From positions 62,001 to 126,000 of the forward strand of contig CAWACX010000001.1 in assembly GCA_963780755.1 (NCBI GenBank): DNA of 64,000 nucleotides, read 5' to 3'. Below are positions 1-8,580 of the stretch, piece by piece (positions within the stretch are counted from its first letter, which is position 1; the number at the start of each line of letters is the position of its first letter). Under the pieces are notes generated by a model. That model made no database searches, had not been told where the DNA came from, and saw only the letters and a list, made by a program, of their open reading frames with translations. This DNA comes from JALYNX01 sp963780755. GTDB taxonomy: Bacteria > Actinomycetota > Acidimicrobiia > Spongiisociales > ZC4RG35. The position numbers were made by a program, and so were the translations under genes.

Positions 1-2815
1 CCTCCTCTGCACTCTCGAAGTCGGGCTCGGGGAGCATTCGAAGGAAGTCGCCCCTGGACACCCGGAGCTCGGGCGAGATCAGTCGGTCGTCATCGGGGTT
101 GGCCAAAGCTATGGCTTCGTCGATCAGGTCCAATCCTCGCTCCGGTTTCCCTGCAAGAGAATGAACCAGGCCCCGCAAGTGAAGGACCTGCGGCCAGAAC
201 ACCGGTGGTGCGGTCAGCCCCTGATAGAGGTCGATCGCCTTCTCGGTCAGCACCAGGCCCTGGTCGGTCTCACCGGTACAAGCCAGGGACACTCCTTCGA
301 GCATGGTGGCCAGAGTGGCCCAAACCGGATATTCGTTCTCCTCCGAGATCACCTTCAACTCGGCGGCCCTCTGCATGCAGTCCTCGAATCTGCTCCGAAG
401 GAAGGCGAGATATCCATTGTGATAGATGCCGTAGGCGATGCTGTAGGGGTGGTCCATCTCCCGGGCCACGTCGAGGGCCTCTCCGAGACGAGCAACCGCT
501 CGATCCAACCCGCCGCATTGCCACAGGATGAGGGCTGAAGCCGTCCTCGCAGTCACCCCGGTATTAGGCCCGAGCCGGAACCGCATCGAGTGGTGGAGGC
601 CGGGGTCGTGGAGTCGGATCGCCGTGTCGATGTGGGGCAGGCCGGTAGCCAAGTCACCGGAGAAGGCCATGCCGACCCCATACACGTAGTGGCCATCGAT
701 GAGGATGGCCAGATCCCCGGTCTCCTCGCCCAACTCCAGCAACTGCCTCCCGTGCTCGGCGCCTTGTGGGAAGTCCGCTGTGCCCATGTAGTAGGTAGCA
801 AGCGCCCTGAGGACGGGATAGCGGTCCGCCGGAGCGCCGGCGGCGTCCAGTATGTCGAGGGCGCGTTTGAACTCCGCCTCCACCTCCGGGGTGTAGCCCT
901 TGACCGCCATCAGGGCCCTGGCCAGGCTCGAGCGCAGGGTCACCTCTTGAGCGAGTAGTTCCGGTGGTGGGCCTGCGGCTTCGAGCAATCCGAGCGCGTC
1001 GCCAGCGATCTCGGTCGCGGCCCGGTACCAGCCTTTGCCTTCATGTAATGCCCATAGCGGTTCGACCAGGTTGAGGACCTGATCGAGGTCACCCTGGTCC
1101 ACCCAGAAACGCCACGCCGATCGCAGGTTCCCGTTCTCCATCAGGAAGTCATCCAGCGCCTCGGTCCTATCGGCGCGCCTCATCCGTTCCGCCAGGCGAT
1201 CACCGAGTTCGGAGAAATGAAGCGCATGGGCTCTTCTCACCTGGTGCTCCCTTTCCGGGTCGGAAGAGAGCAGGGACCCCGCGTACTCCTTGATCATCAA
1301 CAGCATCGAGAACCGTTGCCCAGTATCGGTGACATCGGCCCGGACCAGGCTCTTGTCGACGAGGGAGGCCAGCGAGTCGACGACCGAGCCCGAGCCGAAC
1401 GCTCCGCAGACTGCCTCGAGGGAGGCAAGGCTCGTTGTTGTGAACACCGACATGGTCTCGAACATCTCTCGCTCCGATTGGTCGAGCAGCTCGTAGCTCC
1501 AACCGATCGCACCCCAGAGGGTCCGCTGTCGATCGGGAAGGTCCCGACCTCCTGCGCCGAGAACATCGAGCCGCTCCCGCAGGCGGTCCAACAGGTCGGC
1601 GGGCGTGAAGACGTTGAGCCGGGCGGCTGCGAGCTCGATCGCCAGGGGAAGCCCGTCGAGTCGGAGGCATATCTCGGCGATGGTGCGAGCGTTGCTGTCG
1701 GTGATGGTGAAGCCCGGCTGGACCGACCGGGCTCGATCGGTGAACAAGCGGACCGCCTCGGACTCCGCGATTTCGTTGGCCGGAGAAGCTGGGTGGGGCA
1801 GCGAAAGCGGTGGCACCGGGAAGACCTTCTCCGCCCTGATCCGCAAGGTCTCTCTGCTGGTGACCAGGATCTTCAACGCCGGAGCGTGCTGGAGGAGCTC
1901 GGAGAGGCCGACCGCAGCTGCGGTCACCTGTTCGAAGTTGTCCAGCACCAGCATGATCTGACGGTCGCGCAGCCTCGCTTCCAAGAACACGAGCGGATCA
2001 CCTCCGGTGATCGGGAGATCCAGCCCACGGGCGATCGCTTCGTAAGCCGCGACCGACTCCCGCTCTGCGGAGAGGTCGATGAAGAACACGCCATCCCGGA
2101 AGCGATCCACCTGTTCCGCCGCGACCTGGAGCCCGAGTCGGGTCTTCCCGGCACCCCCCGGCCCGGCGATGGTGAGCAGCCTCGTGTCCGGCGAATCGAG
2201 CATGACCTGGATCGCCGCCAACTCATCCGATCTGCCCAGGAACTCGGTCGCCTGCTGGGGCAGGTTGTGCGGCCGGGCGTCCAGAGTGCTGGGAGGCGGG
2301 AAGTCCGATGGCAGTTCGTCGTGGAGCACCTGGTAGAGGTGCTCGGGCAGTGTGAGGTCCTTGAGGCGGTGGATTCCCAGGTCGCGGAGGGTCACGCCAG
2401 GAGGGAGATTGCCGTCGGTCTCGGCAGCGGCCGCTTCGGACACCAGTATCTGGCCACCGTGGCCCGCGGCCATGATTCTCGCGGTCCGGTTCATGGCGGG
2501 GCCGAAGTAATCGCCATCCCGGCTCTCGGTCTCGCCGGGGTGAACCCCCATTCGCACCCGAAGCGGGCCGGTTGTCTCCCAGGTCTCGGCGGCAAGGCCT
2601 TGTTGGGTGAGGATCGCGGCCTGCACGCTGTCGGCGGCCCTGTCGAAGACGGCGATCATCCCGTCGCCGGTCGTCTTCAGCACCGTGCCCCCAGTCTGGC
2701 TCACCGCGTTATTGAGGATGGCGTCGTGACGGGCCAGGGCTTCGGCCATCAAGTCACCGTGCTCCTCCCAGAGACGCGTGCTCCCCTCGATGTCGGTGAA
2801 GAGGAATGTCTGCAT
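1..2815 (-). CDS. Class III nucleotide cyclase domain / STAND-type ATPase / TPR regulator (C-terminus beyond window)
   Basis: The reading frame is open from ATG at 2815 to the window edge, giving 938 codons with no stop. Residues 1-170 are a class III adenylate/guanylate cyclase domain, with FTDIEGST, the KTTGDG metal/substrate loop and NRTARI. Then comes an AAA/NB-ARC-like ATPase with P-loop GPGGAGKT (K224) and a Walker B-like LVLDNF. From about residue 480 to the edge the sequence is helical TPR-like repeats. Proteins of this layout are common in actinobacteria and are usually described as cyclase-linked regulators; here no DNA-binding domain is visible before the edge. It is transcribed alone, away from the next gene. 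The long plus-strand frame opposite is only its antisense shadow. Ligand and output are unknown. Confidence 0.9.
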   Translation of the reverse strand, partial: MQTFLFTDIEGSTRLWEEHGDLMAEALARHDAILNNAVSQTGGTVLKTTGDGMIAVFDRAADSVQAAILTQQGLAAETWETTGPLRVRMGVHPGETESRDGDYFGPAMNRTARIMAAGHGGQILVSEAAAAETDGNLPPGVTLRDLGIHRLKDLTLPEHLYQVLHDELPSDFPPPSTLDARPHNLPQQATEFLGRSDELAAIQVMLDSPDTRLLTIAGPGGAGKTRLGLQVAAEQVDRFRDGVFFIDLSAERESVAAYEAIARGLDLPITGGDPLVFLEARLRDRQIMLVLDNFEQVTAAAVGLSELLQHAPALKILVTSRETLRIRAEKVFPVPPLSLPHPASPANEIAESEAVRLFTDRARSVQPGFTITDSNARTIAEICLRLDGLPLAIELAAARLNVFTPADLLDRLRERLDVLGAGGRDLPDRQRTLWGAIGWSYELLDQSEREMFETMSVFTTTSLASLEAVCGAFGSGSVVDSLASLVDKSLVRADVTDTGQRFSMLLMIKEYAGSLLSSDPEREHQVRRAHALHFSELGDRLAERMRRADRTEALDDFLMENGNLRSAWRFWVDQGDLDQVLNLVEPLWALHEGKGWYRAATEIAGDALGLLEAAGPPPELLAQEVTLRSSLARALMAVKGYTPEVEAEFKRALDILDAAGAPADRYPVLRALATYYMGTADFPQGAEHGRQLLELGEETGDLAILIDGHYVYGVGMAFSGDLATGLPHIDTAIRLHDPGLHHSMRFRLGPNTGVTARTASALILWQCGGLDRAVARLGEALDVAREMDHPYSIAYGIYHNGYLAFLRSRFEDCMQRAAELKVISEENEYPVWATLATMLEGVSLACTGETDQGLVLTEKAIDLYQGLTAPPVFWPQVLHLRGLVHSLAGKPERGLDLIDEAIALANPDDDRLISPELRVSRGDFLRMLPEPDFESAEE

Positions 2816-2871
2816 CGGGTGGCAAATATAGGGACACGATTGATGGCGGTTGCGTGGGGTATTGAGACGCC

Positions 2872-3222
2872 ATGGCCTCGTATCAGGTGAATCCAGCGGC
2901 GGTGGATCATGCCCGGGCGCTCATCGATGCTCGGCAATACGTGTTACGCAGCGAATGGGGCGAAAGACAGCCCCGTGCCGACGACGAGAACGCATACCTG
3001 GAGACCCACTCCTGGGAGGAATACGCCGAGTGGCACCTCGGACTGACCGAGGGCGCCGTCGACGAGACCAAGGGTCGATATGCGTTCGTCTATGGCGACT
3101 TCCGCCGCATTCATCGCATGGGTCTCATCGCATGTCGATACCGGGCGGCGGAATGGATGCACAAAGAAGTGGAACTGGCGGCACACGACCTGCTCCAGCA
3201 CCTCGACAGGACGAGGAACTGA
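2872..3222 (+). CDS. Conserved hypothetical protein, 116 aa
   Basis: A short soluble protein rich in acidic and aromatic residues, with no signal peptide or membrane segment. It begins MASYQVNP and contains a WEEYAEWHLG stretch and several arginines near the C-terminus. I do not recognise a named domain, but the composition resembles small uncharacterised actinobacterial proteins with a conserved Trp/His core. It is divergent from the upstream cyclase gene (56 bp apart) and converges on the small membrane protein gene 3 bp downstream. Codon use matches its neighbours, which supports it as a real gene. Function unknown. Confidence 0.7.
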   Translation: MASYQVNPAAVDHARALIDARQYVLRSEWGERQPRADDENAYLETHSWEEYAEWHLGLTEGAVDETKGRYAFVYGDFRRIHRMGLIACRYRAAEWMHKEVELAAHDLLQHLDRTRN

Positions 3223-3225
3223 AGT

Positions 3226-3510
3226 TCAGGCGGTCCAGCCGAGGAAGGTCTCGCCGGCCCATGCGGTGAGGTACCAGAGCCCGACCATGACAAAAGGGAG
3301 CGCCAGGAACACCAAACGGTTGTGGCGCTCACGGATCGCCGCCACCAGCCCGATCAACCAGATCGCTCCGAGGAGGGCGACCGCCCACAGCGGCATGATC
3401 AGCCCGGCGAAGAGGATGGGAAGCCCGGCGGCGGCGTAGAGGACGAATCCGAGGATCGTGACGATCGGGTTGGGCCTGGGGTCCACCAGTCCCTGGTCGG
3501 AGGTGCTCAT
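3226..3510 (-). CDS. Small three-helix membrane protein, 94 aa
   Basis: The start chosen is the ATG reading MSTSDQGL; the frame extends 14 codons further upstream, but that part lacks hydrophobic or conserved character. After a short polar N-terminus there are three hydrophobic segments, around residues 14-35, 37-55 and 64-84, separated by a basic loop (RERHNR). It is probably a cytoplasmic-membrane protein of unknown role. It ends 3 bp from the convergent gene on the other strand. No enzymatic motif is visible. Confidence 0.65.
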   Translation of the reverse strand: MSTSDQGLVDPRPNPIVTILGFVLYAAAGLPILFAGLIMPLWAVALLGAIWLIGLVAAIRERHNRLVFLALPFVMVGLWYLTAWAGETFLGWTA

Positions 3511-3774
3511 CGGGAGGCAGCGTATTCGGGACGACGGTCGACCAGATGCCACACCGGCATCGTCCCTTGCCCTTGACGTCGATCGTTCCCCTGGGGCTCA
3601 CAGACGAATTGATCCTCGACCAGGCGGAGTGCTGCCGGCGTCCAGCTCGTGGCTCCCGATCGATTAGAGGAGCCTATGTCTGCGATCGGGACAGAAACGG
3701 TATGTGGGATGTCGATTGGAGGGCAGGTTGTTCGTTGTAGAAACGACAGTCCATCCCAATCCAGGAGGTAGGTC

Positions 3775-5133
3775 ATGACCAACGTTGCAGAGATCCTCAA
3801 AGACAAGCTGACAGGGCGGGTGATAGCGCCGACCGACGCCGACTACGACCAGGCCCGCGCCGTCTTCTCCGGGACCATCGACGGGCATCCGGCCGTGATC
3901 GCCCGGGTCGCCAACAATGCCGACGTCGCATCCGTGGTGAACCTCGTCCGGGATAGCGGGATAGAGCTCTCGGTGCGGGGTGGCGGGCACAGCGGGGCCG
4001 GCCACAGCACCAACGACGGCGGCATCGTGCTCGACCTCTCCGACATGAAGGGCATCGACATCGACGTCGAAAACGGAACCGCATGGGCGGAGACCGGGCT
4101 CACGGCCATCGAATACCTGGAGAAAGTGGGGGAGCACGGGTTCGTGACCGGGTTCGGCGATACCGGTTCGGTGGGGATCGGTGGGATCACCTTGGGCGGT
4201 GGTGTCGGGTTCCTGGTTCGGAAGTTCGGTCTGACCATCGACTCCCTGATCGGCGCCGAGTTGGTGACTGCCGACGGTGAGGTGGTGGCTGCTGACGAGG
4301 AGACCAATCCCGACCTGTTCTGGGCGATTCGCGGCGGCGGCGGGAACTTCGGTGTCGCCACCCGGCTCCATTTCCGCCTCAACCGCGTGGAGTCTTTCGT
4401 GGGCGGGCTGATGATCCTCCCTGCCACCAAGGAGGCCGTCGCCGGGTTCATCGCCGAGGCCGAGGCGGCTCCCGATGAGCTGTCGACGATCGCCAACGTG
4501 ATGAACTGCCCGCCGATGCCTTTCGTCCCCGAAGAGGTCCACGGGAGCCTCGTGATCATGGCCTTCATCTCCTGGGCAGGGGAGTTGGACGAGGGGCAGG
4601 CGGTGATCGACCGTTTCCGAGCTCTGGCCGTGCCGTTGGCAGACATGACCGCTCCCGGCCCGTACCTGAGCATCTACATGCCGGAGGATCCGGACTACAA
4701 GCCGGTGGCCGTGTCACGCACCCTGTTCACGGATTCCTTCGACTCGGCGACAGCAGGGGCCATTCTCGAACAGCTCGAGGCGTCCGACGCATCGATGCGG
4801 GTCACCCAGATCCGGCCCCTGGGCGGTGCCTATGCCCGGATCTCCAACGACGACACCGCCTACGCCCATCGCGATCGGCGTTTCATGATCAACGTCGCCG
4901 CCTTCTACGAAGGGCCTGACGACCTCCCGCGGCGTCAGGCGTGGGTCGAAGAGTTGGCGGCGTTCCTCGGCGGCGGCGACGACCGGGGCTATACCGGCTT
5001 CCTGGCCGACGAGGGACCGGACCGGGTCCGGGCTGCCTATCCCGGCAAGACGTGGGACCGGCTCCGCCAGGTCAAGGCCAAGTACGACCCGGGCAATCTG
5101 TTCAGCAGCAACCAGAACATCCCGCCTGCCTAA
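3775..5133 (+). CDS. FAD-binding oxidoreductase of the PCMH/BBE (berberine bridge enzyme-like) family
   Basis: A 452-aa flavoprotein. The N-terminal PCMH-type FAD domain (about residues 30-210) has RGGGHSGAG, where His72 is the usual covalent FAD attachment point, and the GGITLGGGVGFL pyrophosphate loop. The middle is the substrate domain. The C-terminal BBE segment contains YPGKTWDRLRQVKAKYDPGN, the family signature. The cysteine of bicovalent members is absent, so a single histidyl-FAD bond is expected. Relatives oxidise sugars, alkaloids or polyphenols with O2 or another acceptor; the substrate cannot be told. A good AGGAGGT ribosome site precedes the ATG. The stop overlaps the end of the convergent dinB gene by 4 bp. 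Confidence 0.9.
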   Translation: MTNVAEILKDKLTGRVIAPTDADYDQARAVFSGTIDGHPAVIARVANNADVASVVNLVRDSGIELSVRGGGHSGAGHSTNDGGIVLDLSDMKGIDIDVENGTAWAETGLTAIEYLEKVGEHGFVTGFGDTGSVGIGGITLGGGVGFLVRKFGLTIDSLIGAELVTADGEVVAADEETNPDLFWAIRGGGGNFGVATRLHFRLNRVESFVGGLMILPATKEAVAGFIAEAEAAPDELSTIANVMNCPPMPFVPEEVHGSLVIMAFISWAGELDEGQAVIDRFRALAVPLADMTAPGPYLSIYMPEDPDYKPVAVSRTLFTDSFDSATAGAILEQLEASDASMRVTQIRPLGGAYARISNDDTAYAHRDRRFMINVAAFYEGPDDLPRRQAWVEELAAFLGGGDDRGYTGFLADEGPDRVRAAYPGKTWDRLRQVKAKYDPGNLFSSNQNIPPA

Positions 5134-6317
5134 TCGGGCAGTAGCGGGACGCTGATCCCCTGGTCTTTGCCCAGAAGAACCGCCCGAGTTACGGCGTCGC
5201 GGCCGAACTTGGTCTTCACCTCGTCCAGGGCATGGTCCAGTTGCTCACCCGGTTGCCGCTCGAAAGGGAGCTCGAGTTGGACCGCGTCAGCGTCGTCCAG
5301 GTTGGTAAGGGAGATCCCGATCAGGGTCAGGCCGTGGTTGTCGATCATGGGTTGAGCCTCGGCGAAAAGGGCCTGGGCGGTCCTCAGAATGACTTCGGTG
5401 TGTGCACTCGGCTTGATCAAGGTGTGCGATCGCGTTGCACGTGTGAAGTCGTCGAAGCGGAGCCTGAGCACCACGGTTCTCGCCAGCCGTTCCGCCTTGC
5501 GCAGTCTCCGCGTCACCCGGTCGATGATCGCGATCAGGGTGGCATCGATCTCTTCCGGGGTCCGTGGTCTTAGGCCCAGGGCGCGCTGGGATCCGATCGA
5601 TCGACGACGTCGTCCGAGCACCGGGCGGGGGTCGTAGTTGTGGGCAAGCGCATGGAGGTGACGTCCCGAGGCTCGACCCAACATCGCAACCAATGTCGGT
5701 TCTGCGAGCAGGGCCACCTCACCAACACTTGCGATTCCCCTCTCGTGGAGCTTGCTCGCGGTGACCTTGCCCACGCCCCAGAGCCGTTCGACGGGAAGCG
5801 GATGAAGGAAGTCGAGCTCACCCCCGGGCGGGATCACCAATAGCCCATCGGGTTTGGCCACGCCGCTCGCCACCTTGGCCAGGAACTTGGTGCAGGCGAC
5901 CCCAACCGTTATCGGAAGTCCAACATCGGCCAGGACCCGCTCCCGCAGTCGTCGGGCGATCTCGACCGGCGAGCCGGAGACCTGGCGTAGACCTCCGACG
6001 TCGAGGAATGCCTCGTCGATGGAGATGCCTTCGACCAGGGGAGTGGTGTCCTCGAAGATCTCGAACACAGCCTTGCTCGCATCGGAGTAGGCGTCGATCC
6101 GGGGCGTGACCACAACCGCCTGAGGGCAGAGGTTGAGGGCGAGCCTGCCTCCCATGGCGGTCCGCACCCCGCAAGCGCGGGCCTCGTAGCTGGCGGCGAG
6201 CACCACGCCACCGCCGACGATCACCGGACGGTGCCGAAGTTCCGGGTTGTCGCGTTGCTCGACCGAGGCGTAGAAAGCGTCGAGGTCGGCATGGAGGATC
6301 GAGGCCGTGGACCGCAT
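5130..6317 (-). CDS. dinB: DNA polymerase IV (Y-family translesion polymerase)
   Basis: A 395-aa Y-family polymerase. The catalytic carboxylates are in LHADLDAFYASVEQ at the N-terminus and in GISIDEAFLDVGG in the palm. The finger, thumb (helix-hairpin-helix around VGKVTASKLHERGI) and little-finger regions follow in order, at normal length. I start it at the ATG reading MRSTASIL; an ATG three codons upstream (6326) is also in frame. A perfect LexA box covers this start region, so expression should be induced by DNA damage. The enzyme inserts nucleotides opposite damaged bases. Its 3' end overlaps the convergent FAD oxidoreductase gene by 4 bp. Confidence 0.95.
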   Translation of the reverse strand: MRSTASILHADLDAFYASVEQRDNPELRHRPVIVGGGVVLAASYEARACGVRTAMGGRLALNLCPQAVVVTPRIDAYSDASKAVFEIFEDTTPLVEGISIDEAFLDVGGLRQVSGSPVEIARRLRERVLADVGLPITVGVACTKFLAKVASGVAKPDGLLVIPPGGELDFLHPLPVERLWGVGKVTASKLHERGIASVGEVALLAEPTLVAMLGRASGRHLHALAHNYDPRPVLGRRRRSIGSQRALGLRPRTPEEIDATLIAIIDRVTRRLRKAERLARTVVLRLRFDDFTRATRSHTLIKPSAHTEVILRTAQALFAEAQPMIDNHGLTLIGISLTNLDDADAVQLELPFERQPGEQLDHALDEVKTKFGRDAVTRAVLLGKDQGISVPLLPD

Positions 6318-6332
6318 CGAACACATGTTCGA
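6317..6332. promoter_or_regulatory. LexA (SOS) box at the dinB start
   Basis: TCGAACACATGTTCGA matches the Gram-positive/mycobacterial SOS box (CGAAC-N4-GTTCG) exactly, with both half-sites perfect. It overlaps the two possible dinB start codons, so LexA bound here would block transcription start directly. That position also suggests a leaderless or very short-leader dinB message. This assignment rests on the known consensus and on the match between the site and the gene it precedes. Confidence 0.85.
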
Positions 6333-6383
6333 TCATGAATGGCATGGGGGCAACTGGTTTCTCTGGCGATCTACGCTTGGCGG

Positions 6384-6566
6384 ATGAGCAACGTGTCCCT
6401 GGTCCGCCCCAAAGAGGGAAGAGTCATCGCCGGGGTCGCGGCCGGGCTCGCGGACCGGTTCGGGATGAGCCGTACCGCGATGCGGGTGCTCTTCGTGGTC
6501 CTCACCCTTTTCGGATTTCCACTCCTGGTGTATCCGATCCTCTGGATCGTCATTCCCGAGGAGTAA
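6384..6566 (+). CDS. PspC-domain membrane protein, 60 aa
   Basis: A very short PspC-family protein. The conserved N-terminal half has GRVIAGVAAGLADRFGM, and one long hydrophobic helix follows (LFVVLTLFGFPLLVYPILW), ending a few residues later. Stand-alone PspC domains of about 60 residues are widespread in actinobacteria and are linked to envelope stress, but their direct role is not settled. It sits 3 bp before the alcohol dehydrogenase gene and may be cotranscribed with it. The ATG chosen gives the canonical family start; the longer upstream frame runs into the dinB promoter. Confidence 0.85.
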   Translation: MSNVSLVRPKEGRVIAGVAAGLADRFGMSRTAMRVLFVVLTLFGFPLLVYPILWIVIPEE

Positions 6567-6569
6567 GAG

Positions 6570-7610
6570 ATGCGGGCGTTCGTGGTCCGCGGGCCCGGCG
6601 ACGCCGGGGTCGAGGAAGTGGAAGCCCCGGTTCCCGGTCCCGGTGAAGTTGTCGTCGACGTGGAGCGGGTCGGGATTTGCGGGACCGACGTCGAATTCTT
6701 CACCGGCGAGATGGCCTATCTGTCCCAGGGCCACGCCGCCTTCCCACTCCGTCTGGGCCACGAATGGGTGGGGCGCGTGAGCGTGCTCGGTCCAGGTGTC
6801 GATCCGGGGTGGATTGGAAAGCGGGTCACGGCGGACACGATGCTGGGGTGCGGCTCCTGTGAGCGGTGTCTCAGTGACCGCCGCCATCTTTGTGCCAATC
6901 GGAGCGAGATCGGGATCCGTGGTGGCTGGCCCGGTGCATTGGCCGATCAGTTGCCGGTTCCGGCGTCAGCTCTTCACGAGATCCCCGAGTCGATGACGGC
7001 CGCTGCCGCGGCTCTGGTCGAGCCGGGCGCAAATGCGGTGCGGGTGGTCGAAGCCGCGCCGGTCGCGGGGAAGCGCGTCTTGATCTTCGGCTCGGGAACC
7101 ATCGGCTTGCTGGTCGCCCTCTTCGCCCGCTCCGACGGCGCCGAAGCGCACATTGCTGGCATCGAGGAGCCCACCCTGGAACTGGCACGCAGCCTGGGGA
7201 TCGAGCATGCCGGTCTGGTGTCCGAGCTGGAAGCGGTGCCCTTCGACGTCGTGGTCGACGCCACCAATGATCCCGATGTGCCCTCTCTTGCCCTGAGATG
7301 GGTCGAGCCTGGAGGGCGGGTGGTGCTGATCGGGCTGTCCGGAGAGCCCAGTCTCATCGACAGCCGCGATGCGGTCCTTGGTGACGTGACCGTTGTTGGG
7401 GTACTCAGTGGTTCGGGAGGGATTCCGCGGGCCATCGAGGCCTACGCCACCGGCGAGGTGGTTCCTGATTCTCTTGTATCCGAGGTGGTCTCCCTCGATG
7501 AAGTCGCGTCGAGGCTGGCGGGGGAGTCAGGTTCCGACGCCGGTCCGGGGCCCAAGGTCCAGGTCGACCCCTCCATTCTGGCGCAGGGATTGGGCGCCAG
7601 AGCCCAATAA
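6570..7610 (+). CDS. Zinc-dependent medium-chain alcohol/sugar dehydrogenase
   Basis: A 346-aa MDR-family dehydrogenase. The N-terminal GroES-like domain has the catalytic zinc cysteine in GICGTDVEFF and the GHEWVG box. The structural zinc loop reads CGSCERCLSDRRHLC, with all four cysteines present. The Rossmann domain follows from about residue 165 (LIFGSGTIGLL). The pattern is closest to the glucose/threonine/sorbitol dehydrogenase branch, which oxidises a secondary alcohol with NAD(P)+; the substrate is not evident. The gene follows the PspC gene by 3 bp and ends in a strong hairpin that includes its stop codon. Confidence 0.88.
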   Translation: MRAFVVRGPGDAGVEEVEAPVPGPGEVVVDVERVGICGTDVEFFTGEMAYLSQGHAAFPLRLGHEWVGRVSVLGPGVDPGWIGKRVTADTMLGCGSCERCLSDRRHLCANRSEIGIRGGWPGALADQLPVPASALHEIPESMTAAAAALVEPGANAVRVVEAAPVAGKRVLIFGSGTIGLLVALFARSDGAEAHIAGIEEPTLELARSLGIEHAGLVSELEAVPFDVVVDATNDPDVPSLALRWVEPGGRVVLIGLSGEPSLIDSRDAVLGDVTVVGVLSGSGGIPRAIEAYATGEVVPDSLVSEVVSLDEVASRLAGESGSDAGPGPKVQVDPSILAQGLGARAQ

Positions 7611-7620
7611 CCCTGCGCCA
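7579..7620 (+). terminator. Strong hairpin spanning the alcohol dehydrogenase stop codon
   Basis: TGGCGCAGGG at 7579-7588 pairs perfectly with CCCTGCGCCA at 7611-7620, and ATTGGGC (7589-7595) pairs with GCCCAAT (7602-7608). Only two bases bulge, and the loop is 6 nt. The TAA stop lies inside the descending arm. A GC-rich stem at a gene end is typical of actinobacterial terminators, although only a short T run follows (TTTCTCG). Confidence 0.6.
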
Positions 7621-7657
7621 AAACGGGGGTTTCTCGTCCTGGTAATAACCTGGCCCC

Positions 7658-8563
7658 ATGGAGGTGACCCATCCCGAGCGTGTCGTGTTCCCCGAGGACG
7701 GGATCACGAAGGGGGAGGTGGTCGACTATTACCGGCTGGTCGCCGACCGCATGCTCCCCTTCGTCGAGGGCCGGGCCCTGACCGTGGAGAGGTTTCCGCA
7801 AGGGGTCGGTGGCAAGGGCTTCATGCAGAAGAACGCACCCGACCACTACCCCAAAGACCTGATCCAGCGGTTCGAAGTGCCCAAGGAGGAAGGCGGGACC
7901 ACGGTTTACCCGGTCATCGATTCCGTCGATGCCGTCGAGTTCTTCGCCAATTTTGGGGTCATTACGTTCCATGTCCCGCCGGTCCGCGCCGCTGACGAAA
8001 CCCACCCCGATTGGGCGATCTGGGACCTCGATCCGCCACCCGGCGAGGTCGGACTGGTGCGAAGCGCGGCGCGGGCGATTCGCACCGTCCTGGAGAGGCA
8101 CGGCATAGCCACGGAGCCGATGACCTCGGGTTCCAAGGGCTATCACCTGCGGGCCAAGCTGAAACCGACAGTCGATATCGAGGACGTTGGTCTGATGACG
8201 AGGGGGATCGCTGCACTGGCCTGCGAGGAGCACCCGGACCTGATGACCCTCGCCTTTCGCAAGGCGGACCGTGGAGACCGGGTGTTCGTCGATTGGATGC
8301 GGAACACACCGCGCTCGACATCGGTGGCTCCGTGGTCGCTGCGTGCAAGACCAGGCGCTCCGGTGGCTGCCCCGATCTCCTGGGATGAGCTCGATTCGAT
8401 CGAGCCCGATGGGATTCGGCTCGGCTCGATCGAAGAGCGGTTTGAGACCGATCCGTGGGCGGATCAGAAACCGGTCGACCTCAGCCCGGCCGTGGAAGCT
8501 GTCCAGGCGGCAATGGATGACGCCGGAATCGAGTTGGAGCCCTTCGACCGCTTCCGAAGCTGA
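7658..8563 (+). CDS. LigD-type polymerase/primase (archaeo-eukaryotic primase fold)
   Basis: A 301-aa stand-alone LigD polymerase domain. WDLDPP carries the metal-binding Asp pair (D123, D125), TSGSKGYHLR is the nucleotide-binding motif, and VDWMRNTPRSTSVAPWSLRA plus the PISWDEL ending are family signatures. These enzymes fill gaps and extend ends during non-homologous end joining, preferring ribonucleotides. The next gene, 17 bp downstream, encodes an ATP-dependent DNA ligase, so the functions fused in LigD of other bacteria are separate here. No Ku gene is present in this window. Confidence 0.9.
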   Translation: MEVTHPERVVFPEDGITKGEVVDYYRLVADRMLPFVEGRALTVERFPQGVGGKGFMQKNAPDHYPKDLIQRFEVPKEEGGTTVYPVIDSVDAVEFFANFGVITFHVPPVRAADETHPDWAIWDLDPPPGEVGLVRSAARAIRTVLERHGIATEPMTSGSKGYHLRAKLKPTVDIEDVGLMTRGIAALACEEHPDLMTLAFRKADRGDRVFVDWMRNTPRSTSVAPWSLRARPGAPVAAPISWDELDSIEPDGIRLGSIEERFETDPWADQKPVDLSPAVEAVQAAMDDAGIELEPFDRFRS

Positions 8564-8580
8564 GAATTACTCTCGGCACG

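Noticed and set aside
1217..2890. 557-codon open frame on the plus strand
   Set aside because: It lies wholly opposite the cyclase/ATPase gene, whose motifs (FTDIEGST, GPGGAGKT) are unmistakable; GC-rich coding DNA often leaves the opposite strand open.
3546..3740. 64-codon plus-strand frame between the small membrane protein and the FAD oxidoreductase
   Set aside because: Cys/Arg-rich random-looking composition, no ribosome site; the 264-bp gap is better read as leader and promoter DNA of the oxidoreductase.
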